From a virus, in the IMG/VR virus record IMGVR_UViG_3300047353_000569, positions 1 to 37,074 of that record: 37,074 nt of DNA. One strand, written 5' to 3'. Every line of letters begins with the position of its first letter. Within the stretch, counting starts at the first letter, position 1. The notes beneath the pieces were generated by a model. That model was not told the origin of the DNA, ran no database searches, and worked only from the letters and a program-made list of their open reading frames with translations. A program made the translations under genes and the position numbers. This document shows, one piece after another, positions 22,153 to 30,175 of the stretch.

Positions 22153-23593
22153 GTGTATAGTTTCCTTTGACACTATCGTTTAAATCAATACCGCAGTAAT
22201 CGTGTCCGTATACTACGAGATTTTTTACTCTGCTTTTAAATTTTGTGTAATGCTTTTCAAGTTCTTCTGGTTCTATATTCCATTGTAGCATTTCGCTTGA
22301 CCATATGTTTGTAGTCCATAATACTTTTGTTCCGTGTACATTATCTATTATATCAAACAGTTTATCACTGTCTTGTACAATATCAATTACATGAAACTCA
22401 TGTTTTAAATCTCTATACCTTGACCATAATCTTTGAAAAGCAAGGTTTCCACCGAACTCTTTTAGTTCTTGTTCCCAGAATTGTTTATAGTTGGCACGGT
22501 AAGTGCTACTGAAATTATACTGTAAATCGTTTTCTAAGAGCCATTTATCCAAATCATAACCGTCCCAAGTTTCTAATAAATGCTTCTTATAGTTTAAACT
22601 TGCTTCGCACCAATCAAAGTAATGTACTGTAGTACCTTCATGAAAGCCGTTTGCATTTAATATTGCAAGTGGTTTAAATCCTGCGGCCGCACTAAAGAAA
22701 TGATCTATAAAAGTACTTGTACGTACACCTTCTCCACTTAATCTTTCTGTGTTAAAAGCATACACTCTGTTCTTTTCTATTTCTTCTTGATATCCTAATT
22801 TACGTATCCATGCACGTTGACTGTAGTTTAATTGATCAACAAGTTTGTCATTAGTTTTATCTAACCATACCTTTTCAAGTATGTCTGGCTTGTTGTAAGG
22901 ATATAAAAATACTTTACATTCTCGCATATCGTTATCAAGATTGTCAATAGTAATATCATTTTCTGCGGCAAGATGTATCCAGTTACTTCCATCAGCAGTA
23001 ATAGTACTCTGCATATAACCTTCTGCACCTTTTACCCACTTAGGTGTATATTCACTGTGAACCTTTTCTTCACTGTATTCTACATTGCGGTAGTTTCTTG
23101 GTCGGTCAGTAAACACACCAAGTTCATCAAACTCTGGTTGTCCTAATTCAACCCATTTGTTTAAATTTACAAACAAGTATTGTCTATGTAATCCAGGATA
23201 AGCACCTTTGGTTAGATAATGATGTTGGCCTTGCTTGTCCATAATATGTCCTATAACAAAAAACTGCGGATTGTTTTCTGCGTATGCAACACTTTTCTGC
23301 ACTAAACTTGGACCTCTATATAATAGTAATCCTTGGCATGCCACCATGCAATATTTCTTACCTTCTATAATTGCATTTTCTAATATTTCTTTTACAGTCT
23401 TATGTCGTCCTACATATGAACATAAGTTCATTTTAATCATTCTATTAATGTAGAAGTAAGTCATATCGAATGTACGTTTGGCAACAAATTCGTTATCGAT
23501 ATCTCGTGTGATGTCTAATATACCTACACCAACTTCGTTATTAGAATTTAGATCTTCGTAATAACGATCAACTGTAAGACTATTCCAATCCAT
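22139..23593 (-). CDS. Large conserved protein of unknown function
   Basis: A 484-residue soluble protein. Start ATG 23593 has GGAG eight bases upstream; the in-frame TTG 23596 is less likely. No family is recognised with confidence. The N-terminal third (CMVACQGLLLYRG, FFVIGHIMDKQG, LFVNLNKWVELGQPEFDELG) has the look of an alpha/beta sugar-nucleotide enzyme or glycosyltransferase. The C-terminal part has AAAGFKPLAILNANGFH and VHYFDWCEASLNYKKHLL, suggestive of a Rossmann-like domain followed by acidic residues. It lies in an operon with an AspH-like oxygenase and a GNAT-like protein. Confidence 0.7.
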   Translation of the reverse strand: MDWNSLTVDRYYEDLNSNNEVGVGILDITRDIDNEFVAKRTFDMTYFYINRMIKMNLCSYVGRHKTVKEILENAIIEGKKYCMVACQGLLLYRGPSLVQKSVAYAENNPQFFVIGHIMDKQGQHHYLTKGAYPGLHRQYLFVNLNKWVELGQPEFDELGVFTDRPRNYRNVEYSEEKVHSEYTPKWVKGAEGYMQSTITADGSNWIHLAAENDITIDNLDNDMRECKVFLYPYNKPDILEKVWLDKTNDKLVDQLNYSQRAWIRKLGYQEEIEKNRVYAFNTERLSGEGVRTSTFIDHFFSAAAGFKPLAILNANGFHEGTTVHYFDWCEASLNYKKHLLETWDGYDLDKWLLENDLQYNFSSTYRANYKQFWEQELKEFGGNLAFQRLWSRYRDLKHEFHVIDIVQDSDKLFDIIDNVHGTKVLWTTNIWSSEMLQWNIEPEELEKHYTKFKSRVKNLVVYGHDYCGIDLNDSVKGNYTHVKF

Positions 23594-24302
23594 CAAGTGT
23601 TCTCCTATTAGTGTAGAAACTTTCCCTTAATGTATAAAACATATCTCTTGTACGTCTACCAAGTTCGTAATGTATAATCATATGTATTCTTGGTTTGTCG
23701 CTACGATTCCAAACACTGTGTACGTTACTAATATCCATTAAGAACGCACTACCTTCGTCTTTGAAAGGAACAATGCCTTTGTCTTTGTAAACAAATTGAC
23801 ATTCTTCTGGATTGTTTAGACTGATGTTACAAACACTCAAACGCTTTTCTTCGTCTTTACGATCTTGATGTGGTAGTATGTAACCGCCTGGTTCAAGTAA
23901 CATAAACCTTACACGATTTAAAAACTCTGCAGGCCATACTGTTGTTAAAAACTTTTTAGTAACAGGACATTCGTCTGCTACCCAAGTCCAATCTAATTCT
24001 TCAAGAACTTTATCTCTATCGCCATATTGATTTAAACTTTGTGTATCTTCATTTAGTCCATGTAGTGTTAGACTCTTCCAACCTTTGCCATAACTATCTT
24101 CTCTATGACTATGAAACTTATCAGCAAGTGCTTCTGCTTCTTTGTGCATTTCTTTCCATGGTTGGTTATCTAAAGCACTAAGATGAAAATAACCCCAACC
24201 GCTTTCCATTACTAACCACTTCGGATCAAATGTATCTGGGTATAATTCTTGCTTCAGGATGCCATGTTCGCTATGGTATTTTTCTAATTCCTGCATACTC
24301 AT
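23580..24302 (-). CDS. Aspartyl/asparaginyl beta-hydroxylase-like 2OG oxygenase
   Basis: A 240-residue protein. GGYILPHQDRKDEEKRLSVCNISLN (near 138-162) holds the HxD metal pair (HQD) in the AspH-like layout; NVHSVWNRSDKPRIHMIIHYEL (near 191-212) holds the distal His and the Arg for 2-oxoglutarate. AspH-like enzymes hydroxylate Asp, Asn or His of proteins, and phage members act on unknown targets. Start ATG 24302 has GGCAGG upstream; a longer frame to 24473 would run into the opposing radical SAM gene. A paralogue lies at 32461-33078. It is divergent from the SPASM radical SAM gene. Confidence 0.75.
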   Translation of the reverse strand: MSMQELEKYHSEHGILKQELYPDTFDPKWLVMESGWGYFHLSALDNQPWKEMHKEAEALADKFHSHREDSYGKGWKSLTLHGLNEDTQSLNQYGDRDKVLEELDWTWVADECPVTKKFLTTVWPAEFLNRVRFMLLEPGGYILPHQDRKDEEKRLSVCNISLNNPEECQFVYKDKGIVPFKDEGSAFLMDISNVHSVWNRSDKPRIHMIIHYELGRRTRDMFYTLRESFYTNRRTLDGLE

Positions 24303-24349
24303 ATTTACCTGCCAGGGTTCATTAAGTGCTACTTTTTTGGCGGTAAATA
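24302..24349. repeat. Inverted repeat between divergent starts
   Basis: TATTTACC (24302-24309) is the exact reverse complement of GGTAAATA (24342-24349), and GCC (24311-24313) pairs with GGC (24339-24341). The arms include the ribosome sites of both divergent genes, 25 bases apart. Confidence 0.5.
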
Positions 24350-24351
24350 CT

Positions 24352-25341
24352 ATGATGCCATTCGTACGAAAAAAGGACTTAAAGACACTTGTAGTAGACT
24401 TCACGAGCCATTGTAATGCTATGTGCGGTAACTGCTCACGGAATATTGACGGAGTAAAAGTCAATCCTAACATGCCTCTTGGTCATATGGATATGGACAC
24501 TTGGAAGAACATTGTTGACAATGCTAAAGGAATTGATGAAATAATTTTTAATGGATCTTATGGCGATCCTATTATGAATCCTAATTTACCTTTTGCATTA
24601 GAGTATGCAAGAAAAAAATTAAAATGTAAAATTATGATACACACTAATGGTGGTATAGGTAAACCTAATTTATATAGAATGTTAGCACAAATTTTAAGTG
24701 GCTTCCCTCAAGCAATTATTACCTTTAGCATAGACGGATTGGAAGATACTAATCATTTATATAGACGACATGTGGTATGGAAAAGTGTTATGGAAAATGC
24801 AAAAGCATTTATAGACTCAGGTGGTATTGCACGTTGGCGTATGCTTGTGTTTGAACATAACAAACATCAAATAGAACAAGCAGAAGAATTAAGCAAAGAC
24901 ATGGGTTTCAAAGTTTTTGACATTAATGGTGGTTATACTTTTACTGCTATTGATAGTGTTATTAATGAAGCAGTAGAAACTTTTAAAGCAACTAAAAAAG
25001 AACAAGCACGTACCATTGCATATGATACAAGTAAGTTAGATAATGTAAAACGTGTAAAAGGTTTGATTGAAAAAGGATTTGATAAAGGTTGTATAACTTG
25101 TAAGTGGAAGAAAAAACAAAAAATACAAATAAGTCATACAGGCGAAGTGTTTCCTTGTTGCTATTTGTTAAGTGATCGTTATGCTAAAAATCCTGATAGT
25201 CCTTATGCAAAAGAATGTAACAGTGTAGAATGGCCTAATGTTAATAATATGCCATTAGAAGAAATACTTGAAAGCGATATACTAAATCATCCAAGTGACA
25301 ATAGATTTAAAATATGTGAGGTAACTTGCGGTGAAGTGTAA
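24352..25341 (+). CDS. Radical SAM/SPASM protein (GDP-type)
   Basis: A 329-residue radical SAM enzyme. The cluster motif CNAMCGNC has Cys21, Cys25 and Cys28. Instead of GGEP there is FNGSYGDP (near 65-72). The C-terminal SPASM-like domain reads GCITCKWKKKQK then GEVFPCCYLL and a final CEVTC, giving ligands for one or two auxiliary clusters. SPASM proteins modify peptides or, in other branches, sugars and alcohols. Start ATG 24352 has GGCGG upstream; the frame opening at 24259 would overlap the opposing gene. It is paralogous to 31463-32461. Confidence 0.88.
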   Translation: MMPFVRKKDLKTLVVDFTSHCNAMCGNCSRNIDGVKVNPNMPLGHMDMDTWKNIVDNAKGIDEIIFNGSYGDPIMNPNLPFALEYARKKLKCKIMIHTNGGIGKPNLYRMLAQILSGFPQAIITFSIDGLEDTNHLYRRHVVWKSVMENAKAFIDSGGIARWRMLVFEHNKHQIEQAEELSKDMGFKVFDINGGYTFTAIDSVINEAVETFKATKKEQARTIAYDTSKLDNVKRVKGLIEKGFDKGCITCKWKKKQKIQISHTGEVFPCCYLLSDRYAKNPDSPYAKECNSVEWPNVNNMPLEEILESDILNHPSDNRFKICEVTCGEV

Positions 25342-26383
25342 ATATTTAGATCATCAAGTTTGCATTAGAACTTCTGGCGAGTTTCGTCTGTGTTGTATTA
25401 GTAACGAACCTACAAACAAAGAAAACATTCAAACACACACTATAGAAGAATGGCGTGAAAGTAAAGTGTTTAAAGACGCAGTTCAAAAGTTTGATAATAA
25501 TGAATTCCCAGAGGCTTGTAAAAAATGCGAAATACAAGAAGCGTCCGGTGAAGGTAGTCAACGTACAAAACCAAGACCATACGGGCCTGGTGTAAGTCAT
25601 CTTGATTTACGTTTTGGTAGTAACTGTAATTTAAAGTGTACTATGTGTTACCCTGCAACATCAAGCGGTGTTAATCAGGATCATAAAGAACTAATTGCAA
25701 AAGGTATGGAATCGCCTTGGGGTAATGAACAGTTTCCTAATTACGATTGGTACACAGAAGAACGTGGAGATTACCTTGCAAGTTTACCTGAACTTAGAGA
25801 AGTGTACTTAACAGGTGGCGAACCTATGATGGTAAGAGGCTTACATAAGTTTCTTAAGAAGTTAGATAACAGTGTTGAAATAAGATTTAATACTAATGCT
25901 ACAATTATTAATCCTAATGTATATGAAGAACTAAAACGTTTCGATACTGTTAATATGTGTTTTAGTATTGACGGTATAGGTAAAGTAAATGATTACATAC
26001 GTTGGGGAAGTGATTGGAAAACTGTAGAAACAAATATGTTACGTTGGGCAGAATTTGTAAAATATAAAAGTGTAGGTCCAACTATACAAATAATGAACTT
26101 ACATAATTACAATGATATTGTTGCATGGGCAAAAACAAATGACTTTGATGTGTTTGATAATTTACTTTTTCATCCTACATACTTTGATTCAAAGAATGCA
26201 CCTGATACAATTAAAAAGTTTTCGCCAGAAAAATTTAAGTATTGGGTAAACCAAGAACCAGATCAAGTACAACAAAATGCATTTTTACATTGGATAAAAA
26301 CATTTGATAAATTAAGAGGATGCCACATACAGGATTACATTCCTGAAGTTGCAGAAGCATATGGAATTAATAAAGGAAAATAA
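25331..26383 (+). CDS. N-terminal twitch radical SAM protein
   Basis: A 350-residue protein with a half-SPASM ('twitch') domain placed before the radical SAM core. Cys3, Cys11, the pair Cys21-Cys22 in GEFRLCC, and Cys63/Cys66 (ACKKC) offer auxiliary-cluster ligands. The core motif CNLKCTMC has Cys99, Cys103 and Cys106, and TGGEPMMV fits the SAM amine site. The order is permuted relative to SPASM enzymes; such N-twitch proteins are known in marine phages and bacteria with polysaccharide genes. The GTG start (25331) overlaps the previous gene by 11 bases. Substrate unknown. Confidence 0.87.
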   Translation: MKCKYLDHQVCIRTSGEFRLCCISNEPTNKENIQTHTIEEWRESKVFKDAVQKFDNNEFPEACKKCEIQEASGEGSQRTKPRPYGPGVSHLDLRFGSNCNLKCTMCYPATSSGVNQDHKELIAKGMESPWGNEQFPNYDWYTEERGDYLASLPELREVYLTGGEPMMVRGLHKFLKKLDNSVEIRFNTNATIINPNVYEELKRFDTVNMCFSIDGIGKVNDYIRWGSDWKTVETNMLRWAEFVKYKSVGPTIQIMNLHNYNDIVAWAKTNDFDVFDNLLFHPTYFDSKNAPDTIKKFSPEKFKYWVNQEPDQVQQNAFLHWIKTFDKLRGCHIQDYIPEVAEAYGINKGK

Positions 26384-26825
26384 AGAAAAACTAAGACGTG
26401 TTTACAAAGGTGCAAACTTTTATCGTAAGCAATGGGACTTTACAAATCAAGAATGGCTTGACGACCATATTGATATAATGGAAGAAGTGCGTCCTGGTTA
26501 CATTATTAATCATGGTGTTGAAGGTGGCAGAATGTTTATTGATACTAAAATTATCGAAGGCACTGTAGCAAACACACTACCGCACACACCTGAATTTGTA
26601 AAAAGCATATACGACTTTTGTTTACAGAACATAAATGAAACACAACCATTTGCACACGGAGATTGGGTACTCAGTAACATTATTGTACAGGGTGATTCCT
26701 ATGAATTAATTGATTGGGACAATGTAGGTGTGTATCAACCCAATGTGGTTTTTGATAAATTGGAAAGCGATTTAAGGTCTGCTTTTGGAGAGAAATTCGA
26801 TGAAATGTTACGCACCTTGGCATAG
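26361..26825 (+). CDS. Miniature APH/choline-kinase-like protein
   Basis: A 154-residue protein. The APH-family catalytic loop is present: FAHGDWVLSNII (97-108) with His99, Asp101 and Asn106, then ELIDWDNVG (115-123) with Asp118 as the metal-binding Asp of the DFG-like site. The N-terminal lobe is very short, about half of the usual 120 residues, and no clear lysine of the ATP-binding VAIK type can be named. Proteins of this type phosphorylate small alcohols, sugars or antibiotics. ATG 26361 has a weak ribosome site; TTG 26349 is in frame. It overlaps the preceding radical SAM gene by 23 bases and the next by 26. Confidence 0.6.
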   Translation: MELIKENKEKLRRVYKGANFYRKQWDFTNQEWLDDHIDIMEEVRPGYIINHGVEGGRMFIDTKIIEGTVANTLPHTPEFVKSIYDFCLQNINETQPFAHGDWVLSNIIVQGDSYELIDWDNVGVYQPNVVFDKLESDLRSAFGEKFDEMLRTLA

Positions 26826-27918
26826 TATTTTGGTACGTTTTAACGGCGATATTGTACCCGATGGTGTGTACACAAACCGCTACGGAAACGTGCTACAAGA
26901 GCCCTTAAACACCGTCTTAAACGCATTTACAGCGTCATACACAAAGGATAGTATCCGTAATGGAGTGTTACCGCCCGAGTGCCAACAATGTGCTTTAAAA
27001 GAGGCTACAGTAGGTCATAGCCGAAGATTATTCTTCCGTGATATTTTGAATCCTATGCTTGAAGGATCCAATAATGATTACTCAAAAAACTTCCACGATA
27101 TCAAATTTTTGGAGTTCAATATGAGTAATATTTGTAATTTGAAATGCCGTATGTGCGATGGAATCAATTCAAGTGCTTGGGTCAAGGACGAATTGAAACT
27201 TGCAAAAAATGGTAACCCATATCATAGAAGAATTGACAATCCAGAGTTTGGATATGTTAATAAAAGTGAACAAATAATACAAAGACTATTTGAAGATCCT
27301 ACTCCGTTTATGGGGTTACGTTATCTTAGTATTAAAGGCGGAGAGCCTTATATGGAACCTGCAAACAAAAAGATATTGCAGAAGTTTATAGACTTAGGAG
27401 TTGCAAAAAATGTTACACTTGACTGGACTACGAATGGTACGATCGTTGATGAGGAAGTACAAGAACTTGCAAGACATTATGGCGAAACTAAATGGACTGT
27501 AAGTGTTGAAGGTACTGATGGATTGTATGAATACATTAGAGGTGGAAAGAACTTTACGTTTGAACAACTAAATGATAATTTAAAACAATATGACTTTGAT
27601 AGAATTATTATTGCTGTAACTGTAATGGCATATAACATTTCACACTTGGATAAAATACAAGATTGGTTTGATGCTAACAAAAAAGATAATTGGAGTATAT
27701 ACTTTAATAATGTTGTAGCACAACCTGCCTATTTGAATCCACGTGTATTGCCTAATGAAATATTACACAACATTAAACATAAGTTGCCTAACATAACATA
27801 CGAACAAAACAATAGTAAACTATTAGATATGTTTGTAAACTATACTAAGGATTTAGATAAGATTAGAGATACAAGTGTTTTAAATTTTTGTCCGGAACTT
27901 AAAGATCTCTTTGTATAG
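26800..27918 (+). CDS. N-terminal twitch radical SAM protein with reduced Cys set
   Basis: A 372-residue protein of the same plan as 25331-26383. ATG 26800 has TTGGAG ten bases upstream. The core motif CNLKCRMC has Cys112, Cys116 and Cys119, and KGGEPYME fits the SAM site. In the N-terminal twitch domain Cys3 (CYAPW) and Cys61/Cys64 (ECQQC) remain, but the CC pair is replaced by a GDIVPDGVY stretch (16-24). The auxiliary cluster could therefore be absent or bound differently. Its end overlaps the opposing SDR gene by 20 bases. Confidence 0.83.
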   Translation: MKCYAPWHSILVRFNGDIVPDGVYTNRYGNVLQEPLNTVLNAFTASYTKDSIRNGVLPPECQQCALKEATVGHSRRLFFRDILNPMLEGSNNDYSKNFHDIKFLEFNMSNICNLKCRMCDGINSSAWVKDELKLAKNGNPYHRRIDNPEFGYVNKSEQIIQRLFEDPTPFMGLRYLSIKGGEPYMEPANKKILQKFIDLGVAKNVTLDWTTNGTIVDEEVQELARHYGETKWTVSVEGTDGLYEYIRGGKNFTFEQLNDNLKQYDFDRIIIAVTVMAYNISHLDKIQDWFDANKKDNWSIYFNNVVAQPAYLNPRVLPNEILHNIKHKLPNITYEQNNSKLLDMFVNYTKDLDKIRDTSVLNFCPELKDLFV

Positions 27919-28447
27919 GATCAAGTGCCATATAGTGTAAGTTGTAACTACGTGGACTATCAATTACCCATTTAACAAGTTTACCTGCTTCAAGTAAACT
28001 AATTTTATTATTAGTGCTTTTATCTAATTGTGTTTGTGATGCAAGTTGACCAAACGCAATATTGCTTACACGAATTTTGCTACTACCAAATGTTCCGTAC
28101 TGTGAATACTTCTTACTTAATTCATCAAGTTCAGTTTTGTTTTTAAGATAGTCGCCTGGATTATAACCGTCACCCCAATAACTTGTTGTACTTGAAATAT
28201 TAATAATGTGTTCACCATTAAACTTTTCATATACCTTACGTAACAATTCTACTTGTTCGCCATTAGGACCGTATTGACTGTTTACAAATACATTATGATC
28301 TTTTACGTATTCTGCTACTGCGTCAGCATCTGTAAGATCCCAGTCATTCCATCTACCAATAAATTCTACTTGATTACGACTGTAGGCTTCCCATATACCT
28401 GAGCATAATCCTTCATACTTAGGATTACCTGTTACAACTATTCGCAT
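27899..28447 (-). CDS. Short-chain dehydrogenase/reductase-like protein
   Basis: A 182-residue protein of a shortened SDR type. IVVTGNPKYEGLCSGI (3-18) is a stretched dinucleotide-binding loop, NVFVNSQYG (52-60) stands for NNAG, IINISSTTSYWG (81-92) gives Ser86, and Tyr100-x-x-x-Lys104 (YLKNK) is intact, so the catalytic triad is complete. The substrate loop and tail are shorter than in classical 250-residue SDRs. Start ATG 28447 has GAGGA upstream; the frame from 28492 lacks a better site. Sugar-nucleotide dehydrogenation is a fair guess from the context. It overlaps the upstream gene by 10 bases. Confidence 0.72.
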   Translation of the reverse strand: MRIVVTGNPKYEGLCSGIWEAYSRNQVEFIGRWNDWDLTDADAVAEYVKDHNVFVNSQYGPNGEQVELLRKVYEKFNGEHIINISSTTSYWGDGYNPGDYLKNKTELDELSKKYSQYGTFGSSKIRVSNIAFGQLASQTQLDKSTNNKISLLEAGKLVKWVIDSPRSYNLHYMALDPIQRDL

Positions 28448-28689
28448 TTGTATTCCTCTGGCACTGTTCCATAACCAACTGTTCTGTCCCAAGCACGTTG
28501 AGTATATGTGTTTGTTACCTTTGCGTATGCTTCTTCAAAACCTTCTTCATGTAAATATGTTTCTTCCATGTACCAAACTCTTTTAAAATAACTATCATAA
28601 CAATCAAAGATACAATCTTCTGTTGCATTAAAGTGACCTTTTACTAACCAAAAAACTCTATATGCATCTTTGCGTGTTACGTTTGTCAT
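28438..28689 (-). CDS. Small protein, unknown function
   Basis: An 83-residue acidic protein rich in Tyr, Trp and Cys. Its ATG overlaps the radical SAM stop by 4 bases (ATGA) and has AAGGAAG upstream, so it is a real gene. Residues 25-46 (CIFDCYDSYFKRVWYMEETY) are aromatic. I considered a peptide substrate for the radical SAM enzymes but it lacks a leader-core layout. No family is recognised. Confidence 0.65.
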   Translation of the reverse strand: MTNVTRKDAYRVFWLVKGHFNATEDCIFDCYDSYFKRVWYMEETYLHEEGFEEAYAKVTNTYTQRAWDRTVGYGTVPEEYKCE

Positions 28690-29630
28690 CCAACTTCCTT
28701 CCTAATGAATATATCACTTAAACAACTACACACACTTTTACCACATACTATTGGCTCAGTGGGTAATTTATAACGTTCAAGGTTACCTAACGCACCGCCG
28801 AATTGACAATCTGCTCTATATAGGTTACCCCACATATCTACATTTACTCCATCAATACCTGCCCAACATTTCCAACCACTAAACATATTTTTTTCTTGCA
28901 GTAGGATTTCGTTAGCAGTAACTACTGAATTATTTAGTAGTAACTCTCCGCGGTGTAAATTACTAAAGTCAAACTCTCGTTTGTACTTCCAGTTATTGAT
29001 CAAATCTTTTTGCTCTGGTGTGTAAACTGTAACTTCATTTGTTACGTGTTCTTGACTTGTTTTGTCTACGATCACCTTAGGCTCAACTGTAAGATTATCA
29101 CTACCTTCATATAACTGTTTAGCAATGCTTTCTAACTCATTAAATTTTTCTGGTACCATCATTAGGTGTACAGCAACGGGACAGTCAACACTGTTTGCTA
29201 CTTCAATAAAATGTTCTACGTCTGCGTATTGTGGATGATACGAAATAATAAATCCGTCTGTGTAATTACTAATTTCTTTGTAATACTTTACACGTTGACT
29301 TCCGTTTGTGACAAAACTAAAATAGTGTCCTTGTTTTTTTACAAGTTTTGCAAGATCAATAAAGTGTTTCCAGTATGTAGGTTCTCCACCACTTATTCTG
29401 TAACACATTGTCTTAGGTACTTTTAATTTTTCAACAAAGTTTTTTACAGTTTCCCATTTAGGTTGTCCTGTACTTCCGTTATGTAAAATGTCTGGACAGT
29501 ATTCACAACGATAGTTACACTTGTTGCTGAGAGTCCAACTAACAAGGAACCAATCTTTTTTCGTTATGTCTACATATTCTAATTTCAATTTCTCATCTCT
29601 AATGTATTGATATGGTTTCCACTTTCCCAT
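28686..29630 (-). CDS. Radical SAM protein, CNYxC type
   Basis: A 314-residue radical SAM enzyme. Cys38, Cys42 and Cys45 form CNYRCEYC, and ISGGEPTYW (near 79-87) fits the SAM site. The C-terminal region holds more Cys: GWKCWAG, GNLYRADCQ, VCGKSVCSCL, enough for one auxiliary cluster. It is paralogous to 34422-35381, which also starts with a short basic-aromatic N-terminus and VSW before the motif; that likeness supports ATG 29630, although TTG 29588 overlaps the previous stop exactly and has GAGATGAG near it. It pairs with the SDR upstream. Confidence 0.83.
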   Translation of the reverse strand: MGKWKPYQYIRDEKLKLEYVDITKKDWFLVSWTLSNKCNYRCEYCPDILHNGSTGQPKWETVKNFVEKLKVPKTMCYRISGGEPTYWKHFIDLAKLVKKQGHYFSFVTNGSQRVKYYKEISNYTDGFIISYHPQYADVEHFIEVANSVDCPVAVHLMMVPEKFNELESIAKQLYEGSDNLTVEPKVIVDKTSQEHVTNEVTVYTPEQKDLINNWKYKREFDFSNLHRGELLLNNSVVTANEILLQEKNMFSGWKCWAGIDGVNVDMWGNLYRADCQFGGALGNLERYKLPTEPIVCGKSVCSCLSDIFIRKEVG

Positions 29631-30175
29631 TCATCAATTATAAACTTAATTACTTTTGCAACTGATTCTGGTTTTAATAATTTGTGTTGTTTTTTAAAAT
29701 AATGAAACTTTGTTCTTAGTTCTTCTAATACTTCTTTGCTTTTATAAACATCTTTGCCTGCAAAGTCTGTATCACAAAATGCAGGAACAACAAGACTTGC
29801 TTTACACTCAGGTCTTAAACTATTCCATTGATGTGTTTTTGTGTGTAGTTCTAATTTGTTTTTGTAATAATCTTCTTCAAAGAAAATATCATTTGTAGTA
29901 TTTGCAACAACTGATCCTATGTTTACACATAACTTGTCTTTGTCTTGATTAAACACACTCCACATATCAAACAGTGTACTTTGTGTATTTTCACAGTAAA
30001 CATTGTTAATAAAGATATCAACATCACGTAAATGATCAAATGCTTTTCCAGTATCTCTTACATCACATGCCCATTCTTCATTTCTGTCAAGCAGTACCCA
30101 AACATAATCATGTTTGTATAATTCGTAAAATGCTTTTCCAATTCCTGCTTTGTGTCCTGTTAATCCTACTTGCAT
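29585..30175 (-). CDS. Short-chain dehydrogenase/reductase-like protein
   Basis: A 196-residue short SDR. GLTGHKAGIGKAFYE (4-18) is a normal TGxxxGIG cofactor loop, DIFINNVY (53-60) stands for NNAG, CVNIGSVV (83-90) gives Ser88, and Tyr103 with Lys107 (YYKNK) makes the YxxxK pair. It resembles 27899-28447 in size and layout, so both may come from one duplication, each placed beside a radical SAM gene. ATG 30175 overlaps the preceding stop by 10 bases. The reaction is probably oxidation or reduction of a sugar hydroxyl, by context only. Confidence 0.78.
   Translation of the reverse strand: MQVGLTGHKAGIGKAFYELYKHDYVWVLLDRNEEWACDVRDTGKAFDHLRDVDIFINNVYCENTQSTLFDMWSVFNQDKDKLCVNIGSVVANTTNDIFFEEDYYKNKLELHTKTHQWNSLRPECKASLVVPAFCDTDFAGKDVYKSKEVLEELRTKFHYFKKQHKLLKPESVAKVIKFIIDEWESGNHINTLEMRN

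Noticed and set aside
24259-24351. Longer N-terminus for the radical SAM gene at 24352
   Set aside because: The extra 31 residues overlap the opposing oxygenase frame, have no ribosome site and read like antisense coding sequence.
27227-27256. TTGACA promoter inside a radical SAM gene
   Set aside because: At 17-bp spacing the -10 position reads GTTAAT, and it lies in the middle of a coding region with no gene start behind it.
28438-28689. Peptide substrate (RiPP precursor) for the radical SAM enzymes
   Set aside because: Size and composition do not show a leader-core layout or repeated core motif, so a function was not claimed.
29586-29588. TTG 29588 as the start of the radical SAM gene ending at 28686
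   Set aside because: It overlaps the previous stop neatly, but the residues before it resemble the N-terminus of the paralogue at 34422, so ATG 29630 is preferred.
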